From assembly GCA_964414585.1 (NCBI GenBank), contig CAYPXR010000009.1, positions 23,525 to 87,524 of the forward strand: a stretch of DNA of 64,000 bases, written 5' to 3'. Every line of letters begins with the position of its first letter. Positions within the stretch are counted from its first letter, which is position 1. The translations under genes were made by a program, and so were the position numbers. This DNA is from DATEMU01 sp964414585. GTDB lineage: Bacteria > Planctomycetota > Phycisphaerae > UBA1845 > UTPLA1. Positions 52,512 to 60,145 of this stretch are shown here, piece by piece. The notes below the pieces were generated by a model that made no database searches, was not told the origin of the DNA, and saw only the letters and a list, made by a program, of their open reading frames with translations.

Positions 52512-52630
52512 CGACCTCGCCTCGGCGAGTCCTTTGGACACGGCGGATCTTTGACTTGAGGACGGCGGGCGGTTGCGCGCATGGGATCCTGTGAGTGTTC
52601 TCTGGTCATGGCGCGGAATCTCCGGGTGCA

Positions 52631-52662
52631 CAGTGGTCAGTGATTCGTGATCACTGGCCAGT
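52631..52662 (+). repeat. Dispersed short repeat, copy 2 (CAGTGGTCAGTGAT family)
   Basis: Starts CAGTGGTCAGTGATTCGTGA and ends CACTGGCCAGT. The copy at 19401-19425 on the other strand shares both ends but is shorter in the centre. Confidence 0.6.
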
Positions 52663-52668
52663 ACGATC

Positions 52669-52692
52669 AAAGCGGCATGGGTTGGCCGCTTT
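52669..52692 (+). terminator. Hairpin followed by T-rich stretch
   Basis: AAAGCGGC (52669-52676) pairs perfectly with GCCGCTTT (52685-52692) over an eight-base loop, followed by CTTGTTTC. Its layout fits a factor-independent terminator in plus orientation. No plus-strand gene immediately upstream is known, so it may be a relic. Confidence 0.4.
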
Positions 52693-52742
52693 CTTGTTTC
52701 TATCTAACAGTCTTGCTCCGCGCTCCCTGAAAAATGAGGCGT

Positions 52743-52767
52743 CAGGCTTGAGACTTGAGGCTTGAGT
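52743..52767 (+). repeat. Tandem GGCTTGAG-type repeat, copy 2
   Basis: AGGCTTGAGACTTGAGGCTT continuing into GAG, the same unit as at 52480-52511, in the same orientation. Confidence 0.7.
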
Positions 52768-52774
52768 CGGGAAG

Positions 52775-52848
52775 AGGGATTTAGGGATTGAGGGACTAAG
52801 GGATTTGGGGATTTTGCGATTGAGGGGGATAGGATTGTGGATTGAGAG
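52775..52848 (+). repeat. Degenerate AGGGATT/AGGGACT tandem repeat
   Basis: About eight degenerate units of the type GGGATTGAGG, AGGGACTAAG, GGGATTTGGG and GGGATAGGATT in a purine-rich tract with almost no coding signal. Confidence 0.6.
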
Positions 52849-53017
52849 TGCTGCGAGACCCTGATGAGACCTGGAGGCGCTATCGCCTGCGCGGCCGACG
52901 GGCAGGGGCGGGACGGGCGACTAATGTCGCCTTCACAATTTCGTTCAGCGCCGGCAGGGCCTTGACGATCTTGACCGTCTCGATGCTGACGCGCCCGGCT
53001 CCGTCGGTGACATCGGC

Positions 53018-53160
53018 GACGATCCGCCTGACGAGCTGACCGGCAAGGCGGCGGGTGAATGGCGGCGGTTGCTGCCCATGCTGCGCGAGGCCGGGACAAT
53101 CGGTGCGACGGACCGGGACATCATCGCCGATTATTGCCGCCCCCGCGCGAATTTTTGCGA
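53018..53160 (+). pseudogene. Phage terminase small-subunit-like remnant (P27 type)
   Basis: The plus-strand frame at 53018 reads D-D-P-P-D-E-L-T-G-K-A-A-G-E-W-R-R-L-L-P-M-L, then D-R-D-I-I-A-D-Y-C, and resembles the N-terminal part of P27-family phage terminase small subunits (P-x-x-L followed by W-x-R-x-x-P-x-L and D-x-x-x-L-x-x-Y-C). No start codon precedes it and the frame closes soon after, so it is a fragment. A minus-strand frame over 52887-53160 also looks protein-like; which is real cannot be decided by eye. Confidence 0.45.
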
Positions 53161-53278
53161 GAAATTGAGGTTAAGTCGACGTCGCTTGCAGGCTTGTCGA
53201 GTAGAATGGGGGCGTTGACCGAGTAGCTCCCGACGAGGAGCGAATCGGACCGGGCGGCGTTGACAAGCACCTAACGTC

Positions 53279-54538
53279 ATGCCGCTTGGTTCGACCCCGG
53301 CGGAAGGTGAGTGCAAACTGTCTGTCTCAACTTCACGAATCCAATTCGTTCCTGCACTAGTTCTGGCCATGGTCGCCAGTTCAGCGCGGGCTTATGGTCC
53401 ACCTAGTTTCATGGGGTTAGGTGACCTGCCAGGAGGAGCGTTTTCTAGCACAGCCTATGCAATCTCAGCAGATGGAAATGTAATCGTCGGCAACGGCAAC
53501 TCGGCAGACGGTGAAGAGGCGTTCATGTGGACCGAGAGCAACGGAATGGTTGGGCTCGGAGATTTATCGGGAGGCGTATTTCGCAGTGACGCATGGGCGG
53601 TATCCGGCGACGGAGAAACGATAGTTGGCTGGAGCAGTTCATCGGCAAGCGATCTGAATTTCGAGGCGTGCAAGTGGACCACGACAGACGGAATTATGGC
53701 GCTCGGCGACCTTACCGGAGGGGCGCACTACAGCGTCGCACGCGGCGTCTCGGCAGGCGGAACCGTGATTGTGGGCCGGGCGACCTCAGCGAATACAACT
53801 GAAGCATTTATCTGGACCGAGCAAACGGGCATGATTGGCTTGGCGGGACTTTCGCCCGGAGGCGTTGGGAGCGAAGCCTACGCTGTGTCTGGCGATGGAA
53901 GCACTGTCGTCGGCGTTGGTTGGAACGGAGGCGAGGCGTTTCGATGGCGAGAACAGGGAGAATTGGAGGGGCTAGGTAGTTTGAATCCCGGTGATATGAG
54001 CGCAGCCCTTGCCGTCAACAACGATGGAACCGTGATTGTCGGTCGCTCGAACAACTCTGACGGGACAGTGGAACCCTTTAGATGGACTGAGCAATTGGGG
54101 ATGATCGGCTTGGGAATGCCTCCAACGACTACATATGCTCAGGCGAATGCGATTTCGGCTGATGGATCAATCATCGTCGGACATGGGCTCGGCCCCGTCG
54201 AAAACGTCGCGTTTATTTGGGACGCGGTCAATGGCGTTCGACTTCTTCAAGATGTCCTAGTCTCCGACTACGGCCTGACCCTCGATGGCTGGCGAATCAC
54301 GGAAGCCAGGGGAATATCAGCCGACGGCACAGTGCTTACTGGATTTGGATACAACTTGGACGGCAACTATGAAGCGTGGCGCGCGGTGATACCGGAGCCG
54401 AGTACCGCGTTTCTTCTGGGGGCGGCTTGTTACCTGGCATCCCGGTCCGGTTCACGCCATCGGATACGCGGAGCAAACCGCGCTCGCGCGGGCCGGTCAC
54501 GAAAAGTAGGTGCACCATGTCCGAATCTATTCCTTTGA
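53279..54538 (+). CDS. HAF-repeat protein with PEP-CTERM-like tail
   Basis: A 419-residue secreted protein. After a leader (F-V-P-A-L-V-L-A-M-V-A-S-S-A-R-A) come about seven HAF-type repeats, each with G-x-G-D-L/S, A-x-A-I/V-S-x-D-G and V-I/V-G motifs, followed by F-x-W-T/D. The C-terminus has I-P-E-P-S-T-A-F-L-L-G-A-A-C-Y-L-A-S-R, a PEP-CTERM signal. Unlike typical PEP-CTERM proteins, which end soon after the basic patch, this one runs about 30 residues further (H-R-I-R-G-A-N...). Its base composition is lower in GC than the surrounding genes, pointing to transfer or recent arrival. The stop overlaps the next gene's start. Confidence 0.78.
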   Translation: MPLGSTPAEGECKLSVSTSRIQFVPALVLAMVASSARAYGPPSFMGLGDLPGGAFSSTAYAISADGNVIVGNGNSADGEEAFMWTESNGMVGLGDLSGGVFRSDAWAVSGDGETIVGWSSSSASDLNFEACKWTTTDGIMALGDLTGGAHYSVARGVSAGGTVIVGRATSANTTEAFIWTEQTGMIGLAGLSPGGVGSEAYAVSGDGSTVVGVGWNGGEAFRWREQGELEGLGSLNPGDMSAALAVNNDGTVIVGRSNNSDGTVEPFRWTEQLGMIGLGMPPTTTYAQANAISADGSIIVGHGLGPVENVAFIWDAVNGVRLLQDVLVSDYGLTLDGWRITEARGISADGTVLTGFGYNLDGNYEAWRAVIPEPSTAFLLGAACYLASRSGSRHRIRGANRARAGRSRKVGAPCPNLFL

Positions 54539-55293
54539 ACGATTTTGAACGGCGCATACTTTGCGAAATTGACCGGCTGTCGAGTACTAGCGTATTCAAG
54601 CGAGTACCTTCTGGGGTGTTGCGAGGCTCGCTTTGCGACTTGCACAACGTAAATGGAAAGACCGTTCTTCTGGCGCGCGGCGACGTCGATGCCGCGCTCG
54701 AAAAACTCCGCATAGCGGGAATTATCAAATGTCAGGAATCGCGGCTGCCGTCGGCGACGCCCGGAATTGTGACGACGCGGGCGGATGGGACGATTGACAA
54801 AAACGCAATCTGCTTTCCGACCATGCACACGCGGCCGGATGGGCGAATTGTTTTGGTGAAGTATCGGCGCGAACCGAAGCGGGACGCGGATTTCGGCGGC
54901 GCGTGTTGCGAAGAAACCGTGCTCGTGGACGGGGAAAAAGTGTACTGGCGATTGACTTCGACGCGCGAACATTTCGCGTTGACCGCCGAAGGAATCCGCG
55001 AGGCACGACGGGGCGGGCACCACGCGACGGCGACACCCGGCGAGAGCGGCGGCGATTACGGGGGATACGTCCCGGCGGACACGCTCGAACAAGAGGAAGG
55101 AATAAGGCCCAACCGGCTTTCCGAAGCGGCAGGGGATAACAAGGTCAAAACGAAACCCGCGCCCAATGGCCTGAGAGATTCGCAAGGCCGGGAGATTCGC
55201 ACGCTCTATCATCGGGCCGAAGCCATTCGGCATTGCAAACCAAAGCGAATGGGTTCGTTGAAGCTGAATCACGCGAAAAACGCGCGCCGATAA
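54517..55293 (+). CDS. Hypothetical protein
   Basis: A 258-residue protein that I do not recognise. The first ~60 residues (N-D-F-E-R-R-I-L-C-E-I and D-V-D-A-A-L-E-K-L-R-I-A-G-I) look like a helical, winged-helix-type DNA-binding fold, but this is weak evidence. A Gly-rich middle and a basic C-terminus (K-P-K-R-M-G-S-L-K-L) follow. The ATG at 54517 overlaps the end of the HAF gene by 22 bases. The lower GC content matches that gene, so both probably came in together with the island. Confidence 0.5.
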   Translation: MSESIPLNDFERRILCEIDRLSSTSVFKRVPSGVLRGSLCDLHNVNGKTVLLARGDVDAALEKLRIAGIIKCQESRLPSATPGIVTTRADGTIDKNAICFPTMHTRPDGRIVLVKYRREPKRDADFGGACCEETVLVDGEKVYWRLTSTREHFALTAEGIREARRGGHHATATPGESGGDYGGYVPADTLEQEEGIRPNRLSEAAGDNKVKTKPAPNGLRDSQGREIRTLYHRAEAIRHCKPKRMGSLKLNHAKNARR

Positions 55294-55681
55294 TCTGGAA
55301 CCAGTTCCAAAACCGAATTCCAAAACGGCAGTCCTGACTACGCCAGCCGGGATATTTCTGGAATTGGCCTAATTCCTAATTCCAAGAGAAAAAGTGCCCC
55401 CATACTCGCCCGCATGATCAGTGCTTGTAACGTGATTTCGAGGTGAGTTGAAGATGAACGGGTTGATGAACGCATTTCATGCGGCTTGGGCTGCGGTAGG
55501 CTCTATGTTCCGTACTTTGGTTGGTTGGTTGCCAAACGTGTTACGCTGGTTCGGCTTGAAATTGAAGTCGCGGTCGTTAAGGGCCCGATTGGCCGGGTTC
55601 GTTCGCTTGAATTTTTACTTGGCCGTTAACACTGAAAATCAACGGTCCGTTCGTGGTGATATCGATAGTCATGAACCATCT
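55294..55681 (+). other. Intergenic region upstream of the toxin-antitoxin promoter
   Basis: An in-frame extension of the antitoxin frame runs back to 55448 (M-K-M-N-G-L-M-N-A-F), with hydrophobic patches, but the consensus promoter at 55682 lies inside it, so it is probably not translated as part of the antitoxin. Nothing else was recognised. Confidence 0.45.
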
Positions 55682-55725
55682 TTGACAACACTGATCCCGG
55701 ATACTATAATTGTACAAAACGTACA
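55682..55725 (+). promoter_or_regulatory. Consensus sigma-70 promoter with overlapping palindromic operator
   Basis: TTGACA (55682-55687) and TATAAT (55705-55710) are both perfect matches, separated by 17 bases. Directly after lies the inverted repeat TGTAC-AAAAC-GTACA (55711-55725), a likely operator for the antitoxin (autoregulation is usual in this family). GGAGG at 55732-55736 serves the ATG at 55745. Confidence 0.8.
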
Positions 55726-55744
55726 AATTATGGAGGAACCGGCC

Positions 55745-56062
55745 ATGGCATCTCGAATACGACGGACTCGATTGACCGCGACGGCGGCGAGGGCCGATTT
55801 GGCGACCGCCGTGAACCGCGTGGCCTTCGGCGGCGAGCGAATCGTCCTCAAGCGGCATGGAAAGGATTTCGCGGCCCTCGTCTCGCTCGACGATCTTCAT
55901 CGCCTGGAGGAACTGGAAAACGCCCATTGGACGAAGGAAGCCCTTAAAGCTTTGGCCGAAGCCAAGCGGCGCGGCCAGCGACCGGTCCCCTTCGAGCGGG
56001 TTGAACAGAAGTTAGACGCGGCAAAGCGCCGAGGGCGCCGGCGCGGGCGAACACGTCGATGA
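55745..56062 (+). CDS. Phd/YefM-family antitoxin
   Basis: A 105-residue antitoxin. The N-terminal part (L-T-A-T-A-A-R-A-D-L-A-T-A-V-N-R-V) and I-V-L-K-R-H-G-K-D-F-A-A-L-V-S-L-D-D-L show the Phd/YefM dimer and DNA-binding fold, followed by a helical, Lys/Arg-rich C-terminus (K-R-R-G-R-R-R-G-R-T-R-R). It neutralises the toxin encoded next and represses its own promoter. GGAGG eight bases before the ATG sets the start. The stop overlaps the toxin start by four bases (ATGA). The gene appears intact while the toxin is broken. Confidence 0.85.
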   Translation: MASRIRRTRLTATAARADLATAVNRVAFGGERIVLKRHGKDFAALVSLDDLHRLEELENAHWTKEALKALAEAKRRGQRPVPFERVEQKLDAAKRRGRRRGRTRR

Positions 56063-56339
56063 GCCAACGGGCCTTCAAGCTGCTCATCTTGCCGTCGGCG
56101 GCAAGGGCGCTCGCCGCGATTCGCAATCCCGCGCAAGATCGCATCCGGGCGGGGATTCGTGAACTCGCGGACGATCCCACTCCATCGGACAGCATCCCGA
56201 TGCAAGGCAAAGCTCGCGGCCTCTACCGAATCCGCGTCGGTGCGTGCGCGTTGTTTACCGCGTCCAGATGCTCAAGAGAACGGTATTGATCATTCGGATC
56301 GGACACCGTAGCGAGGTGTACCGGGGCTTCGAGGGCTGA
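56059..56339 (+). pseudogene. RelE/ParE-family toxin, frameshifted
   Basis: The first 60 residues (F-K-L-L-I-L-P-S-A-A-R-A-L and M-Q-G-K-A-R-G-L-Y-R-I-R-V-G) match RelE-type toxins. Near 56240-56246 the frame goes wrong and stops at 56289. Moving to the neighbouring frame from that point gives R-V-V-Y-R-V-Q-M, V-L-I-I-R-I-G-H-R-S-E-V-Y-R-G and a stop at 56339, the expected C-terminal part of the family. One base appears to be missing, so the toxin would be inactive (or the read has a sequencing error). The antitoxin next door is intact. Confidence 0.8.
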
Positions 56340-56352
56340 CCCGTGAAAAAAC

Positions 56353-56436
56353 TGCGGCCAAGAGGAGTCGAACCTCCACGATCTTGCGATCACTAGGACC
56401 TGAACCTAGCGCGTCTGCCAATTCCGCCATGGCCGC
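56353..56436 (-). tRNA. tRNA-Leu (anticodon CAG)
   Basis: An 84-base tRNA on the minus strand. The acceptor stem is GCGGCCA/TGGCCGC, the D arm contains GAATTGGCAGAC, and the anticodon stem-loop CTAGG-TTCAGGT-CCTAG carries CAG. A long variable arm (GATCGCAAGATC) is typical for Leu. The T arm is GGAGG-TTCGACT-CCTCT. The 3' end is at 56353 and no CCA is encoded. The 3' end faces the accessory island, as for many tRNA insertion sites. Confidence 0.95.
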
Positions 56437-56706
56437 GGCGTGAGATGGACGGCCCTTCGGGAAGGACCCCATTGCAGGGGCCGGAGTCTAGCCGTCACAG
56501 GGCCCCATGACAAGATTTTAAGCGGCAGCGCTATTTACCCGAAAACATGCCGGCTCAAATCGAGAGCCAAACCCGGCGGGCAAAGGAGTTACGACGCCGT
56601 CAGGGGACGCCAAATCCGCCGTAACGGGCCTGTGAATGCCGGTCGGCGCGAGAATTGCCCCGGAACGCCGATCTATGATAAACTACCTTCCCTGCGAGGC
56701 CTTGGA

Positions 56707-57174
56707 GTGCCACTGAAGGAAAACCTCTTGCATGACACCGTGGCCCGCCTGGAACTGAAGCAGGCCGTCACGGTGGCGCCTCGCGCGACGATTCGTGAAT
56801 CGATCGAGGCGATGCAAAAGGGGCGTTCCGGCTGCCTGTGCATCGTGGATGGCGACAAATTGGTGGGGATTTTCACTGAACGCGACCTGCTCAAACGAGT
56901 CATCGCCCCCGGCGTTGATTTCGGCGCTATGATCACAACGGTCATGTCTCCCAATCCGGCCACCTCGACCACCGATGAGACCATCGCCGCGATCCTGCGG
57001 GACATGCGGGAACGGGGGCATCGACATCTGCCCATCGTGGACAAGCGCGGGCGGGTCCAGGGGCGGGTCTCCGTGCGGGGAATCGTTCACTACATGGTGG
57101 AGCACTTCCCGACCGTTGTATACAACCTGCCGCCCAGACCGGATCAAGTCGATGCGGAGGCGGAAGGCGCCTAG
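56707..57174 (+). CDS. CBS-domain pair protein
   Basis: A 155-residue protein made of two CBS domains (A-R-L-E-L-K-Q-A-V-T-V-A-P and M-S-P-N-P-A-T-S-T-T-D-E), each with the usual G-x-L/V-x-I-V-D and G-I/R-F/V-T-x-R-D motifs. CBS pairs bind adenine nucleotides or other ligands and sense energy state. It lies 69 bases upstream of korA and is probably co-transcribed with korAB. The start is either GTG 56707 (GAGG nine bases before) or TTG 56728 (GAAGGAAA seven bases before). Confidence 0.8.
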   Translation: MPLKENLLHDTVARLELKQAVTVAPRATIRESIEAMQKGRSGCLCIVDGDKLVGIFTERDLLKRVIAPGVDFGAMITTVMSPNPATSTTDETIAAILRDMRERGHRHLPIVDKRGRVQGRVSVRGIVHYMVEHFPTVVYNLPPRPDQVDAEAEGA

Positions 57175-57243
57175 GCCTCGATGACGAGTTTGAAGAGAAT
57201 GCAAATTTGAAACCCATGGAGAGATAAGGAACTAAGGATTCAG

Positions 57244-59118
57244 ATGACCACAGCAGAGGCAACCCTGAAACCGCCGGCGAAGAAGCCGGTGACGAACCTG
57301 GAACAAGTGGCCGTCCGCTTCGCGGGCGATTCCGGAGACGGCATGCAGCTCGCCGGGATGCAGTTCACGCGCAGCACGGTGATCTTCGGGAACGACGTCA
57401 GCACGTTTCCCGATTATCCGGCGGAGATTCGCGCCCCGGCCGGCTCACTGGCGGGCGTCAGCGGATTTCAAATCAACTTCAGCAGCAACGACATTCACAC
57501 GCCGGGCGATCAGGTGGATGCCCTCGTCGCGTTCAACCCCGCGGCGCTCAAGACCAACCTCGGCGACGTTCGCGACGGCGGGATGATCATCGTCAATGAG
57601 GAGGATTTCGGGGCGACCGACCTGAAGAAGGCCGGCTACGAACAAAATCCGCTCGATGACGGCAGCCTGTCCAAATATAAGGTCCATCGCATACCGATCG
57701 GAAAGCTCAACGCCAACGCGCTGAAAGACACGGGCCTGGGCGCGAAGGACGTCGATCGTTGCAAGAACTTCTTCGCGCTGGGCGTGATCTACTGGCTGTA
57801 CGGTCGCCCGATGGAGCCGACGCTCCAGTGGATTGAAAACAAGTTCAGCAAGAATCCGGTGATCTCCGAGGCCAACAAGACCGTCCTCAAGGCCGGTTTC
57901 TTCTACGGCGAAACCTGCGAGATCTTCGCGAACAGCTTCTATGTTCCCAAGGCGAAGCTTCCGCCGGGCAAGTACCGCCGCATTTCCGGCAACGAAGCGG
58001 TTGCGATCGGTTGCATCGCCGCGGCAAGTCTGGCGGGCAAGGACCTGTTTTACGGCAGCTACCCGATCACGCCGGCCAGCGACATCCTGCATACCCTGGC
58101 GCGCTACAAGAATTATCGCGTGAAGACGTTTCAGGCCGAGGACGAAATCGCCGCGGTGACCAGCGCCATCGGCGCCTCGTTCGTCGGCGACATCGGCGTG
58201 ACCGGCACGAGCGGTCCCGGTCTGGCCTTGAAGGCCGAGGCGATCGGCCTGGCCGTCATGACCGAGCTTCCGTTGATCATCATCGATGTACAGCGCGGCG
58301 GGCCGAGCACGGGTCTTCCGACGAAGACCGAGCAGGCCGATCTTTTGCAGGCCGTCAACGGACGAAATGGCGAATGCCCCGTCTGCGTGATCGCCGCGTC
58401 GTCGCCTTCGGATTGTTTCTACGCCGCGATCGAGGCGTGCCGGATCGCCATGCGTTTCATGACGCCGGTCATCCTTCTGTCCGACGGCTACGTCGCCAAC
58501 GGCGAGGAGCCGTGGGCGATTCCCGACGTGGCATCTTTGCCCAAGATCGAGGTCAAGCACCCGACCGGGACCAACGGCCATCCGTTCATGCCGTACGAGC
58601 GAAACGAATATTTCGCGAGGCCATGGGCCATTCCAGGCACGCCGGGACTTGAGCATCGCATCGGCGGTCTGGAAAAACAAGACATCACCGGCAACGTCAG
58701 CTACGACCCGGAGAACCACGAGCGAATGATTCGGTTGCGGGCCAAGAAGGTCGCGGCGATCGCGCTGGATGTTCCGCCGCAGACGGTCATGGGACCGGAA
58801 AAGGGCGATTTGCTCGTTCTGGGTTGGGGTGGAACGGCGGGCGCGATCAAGAGCGCTGTTCAACGCGTTCAGAAGCAGGGGTACAGCGTCGCGGAGGCGC
58901 ACCTGCGATATTTGAATCCGTTCCCGCGAAACCTCGGCGAGATTCTCTCGAACTACAAGAAAGTGCTCATCCCCGAGCTGAACATGGGCCAACTGCGAAT
59001 GCTGATCCGCGCCAATTACCTCATTGATGCGGTGGGCTTGAACAAGATCAAAGGTAAACCCTTCCTGATCGCGGAGATTGAGACGAAGATCAAGGAAGTC
59101 TTAGACGGGAAGAAATAA
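57244..59118 (+). CDS. korA: 2-oxoacid:ferredoxin oxidoreductase, alpha subunit (gamma-alpha fusion)
   Basis: A 624-residue KorA-type subunit. The first ~220 residues are the gamma domain (G-D-S-G-D-G-M-Q-L-A-G), fused to the alpha domain with G-N-E-A-V-A-I-G, Y-P-I-T-P-A-S-D, E-D-E-I-A-A-V and T-S-G-P-G-L. With KorB it oxidises 2-oxoglutarate (or another 2-oxoacid) to acyl-CoA and reduces ferredoxin. The fusion of gamma and alpha is typical of bacterial KGOR. It precedes korB by four bases. AAGGA lies before the ATG. Confidence 0.92.
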   Translation: MTTAEATLKPPAKKPVTNLEQVAVRFAGDSGDGMQLAGMQFTRSTVIFGNDVSTFPDYPAEIRAPAGSLAGVSGFQINFSSNDIHTPGDQVDALVAFNPAALKTNLGDVRDGGMIIVNEEDFGATDLKKAGYEQNPLDDGSLSKYKVHRIPIGKLNANALKDTGLGAKDVDRCKNFFALGVIYWLYGRPMEPTLQWIENKFSKNPVISEANKTVLKAGFFYGETCEIFANSFYVPKAKLPPGKYRRISGNEAVAIGCIAAASLAGKDLFYGSYPITPASDILHTLARYKNYRVKTFQAEDEIAAVTSAIGASFVGDIGVTGTSGPGLALKAEAIGLAVMTELPLIIIDVQRGGPSTGLPTKTEQADLLQAVNGRNGECPVCVIAASSPSDCFYAAIEACRIAMRFMTPVILLSDGYVANGEEPWAIPDVASLPKIEVKHPTGTNGHPFMPYERNEYFARPWAIPGTPGLEHRIGGLEKQDITGNVSYDPENHERMIRLRAKKVAAIALDVPPQTVMGPEKGDLLVLGWGGTAGAIKSAVQRVQKQGYSVAEAHLRYLNPFPRNLGEILSNYKKVLIPELNMGQLRMLIRANYLIDAVGLNKIKGKPFLIAEIETKIKEVLDGKK

Positions 59119-59122
59119 CACC

Positions 59123-60142
59123 ATGTCCACATCGACGTTGCCTCAGTTAACCGCGAAAGATTTTGCCAGCGACCAGGACGTCCGCTGGTGCCCCGGTTGC
59201 GGGGATTATTCGATTCTCGCCCAGGTCAAGAAGATCCTGCCGGAACTCGGCATCCCGCGCGAGAAGCTGGTGTGTGTATCGGGCATCGGCTGTTCGAGCC
59301 GATTCCCGTACTACCTCAGCACCTATGGCTTTCACAGCATTCACGGCCGAGCGACGGCCGTGGCGACGGGTGTAAAAGTTGCAAATCCGGATCTAACGGT
59401 CTGGGTGGCGACCGGTGATGGCGACGGGCTTTCCATCGGCGGCAATCACCTGGTTCACTTGATCCGCCGGAACCCGGACATCAAGGTCCTGCTCTTCAAC
59501 AACCGGATTTACGGGCTGACGAAGGGACAGTATTCCCCGACCTCCGAGTTGGGGAAGAAGACCAAATCCTCGCCGATGGGCTCGGTGGATAACCCGTTGC
59601 ACCCGCTCTCGATCGCGATCGGCGCCGAGGCGACGTTCGTGGCGCGAACGATGGACGTCAATGTGAAACACCTGTCCGAGACGCTGCTAAGGGCCGCCCG
59701 GCACAAGGGCACGGCGTTTGTCGAGATTTACCAGAATTGCAACGTCTTCAACGACGGGGCCTTCGAGTACGCCTCCGGGAAGGAGACCAAGGAGGATGCG
59801 ACGCTTTATCTGGAGCACGGCAAGCCGCTCATCTTCGGGAAAAACCGCGACAAGGGCATCCTGCTGAAGAACATGGAGCCCGAGGTCGTACAGCTCGGCG
59901 GCGACATCAAGGAAGACGATCTGCTCTTCCACGACGAGAAGATGGCCGAGCCGAGCCTCGCGTTCATGCTCAGCCGAATGCGCTATCCCGAATTTCCGGA
60001 GCCCATGGGCGTCTTGCGCTGCGTCGATGCGCCGCTCTTCGAAGAAGGCGTCCACGCCCAGATTCGTACGGCGGTCGAGAAGCAGGGCAAAGGCACCCTC
60101 GAAAAACTGTTGAATGCCGGGGATACGTGGGTCGTGGAATAG
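59123..60142 (+). CDS. korB: 2-oxoacid:ferredoxin oxidoreductase, beta subunit
   Basis: A 339-residue KorB. It has W-C-P-G-C-G-D-Y near the start, G-I-G-C-S-S-R-F-P, H-G-R-A-T-A-V-A-T-G-V-K, the thiamine pyrophosphate motif G-D-G-D-G-L-S-I-G-G-N-H and N-N-R-I-Y-G-L-T-K-G-Q-Y-S-P-T. The Cys pattern supports one 4Fe-4S cluster. Together with KorA it makes the complete enzyme; no separate ferredoxin (delta) subunit follows, which is normal for the two-subunit type. The partner ferredoxin is unknown. Confidence 0.93.
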   Translation: MSTSTLPQLTAKDFASDQDVRWCPGCGDYSILAQVKKILPELGIPREKLVCVSGIGCSSRFPYYLSTYGFHSIHGRATAVATGVKVANPDLTVWVATGDGDGLSIGGNHLVHLIRRNPDIKVLLFNNRIYGLTKGQYSPTSELGKKTKSSPMGSVDNPLHPLSIAIGAEATFVARTMDVNVKHLSETLLRAARHKGTAFVEIYQNCNVFNDGAFEYASGKETKEDATLYLEHGKPLIFGKNRDKGILLKNMEPEVVQLGGDIKEDDLLFHDEKMAEPSLAFMLSRMRYPEFPEPMGVLRCVDAPLFEEGVHAQIRTAVEKQGKGTLEKLLNAGDTWVVE

Positions 60143-60145
60143 CCC

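Larger units (their letters stand above)
52183..53278 (+). other. Repeat-rich intergenic island without intact genes
   Basis: About 1.1 kb with no gene that I can support. It is a mosaic of short direct repeats and low-complexity tracts (each listed separately), a terminator-like hairpin, and at 53018-53160 a phage terminase-like remnant. Open frames here are short and not supported by motifs. Confidence 0.75.

Noticed and set aside
52354..52848. Possible CRISPR array in the repeat island
   Set aside because: Repeats are short, contiguous and degenerate, with no regular unique spacers and no cas genes nearby.
55448..55744. Longer antitoxin starting at 55448
   Set aside because: The perfect promoter, the operator and a good ribosome-binding site all lie inside it, so ATG 55745 is the better start.
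52183..56436. Attachment-site direct repeats flanking the island
   Set aside because: I looked for a second copy of the tRNA-Leu 3' end near 52-55 kb and saw none, and no integrase gene is present.
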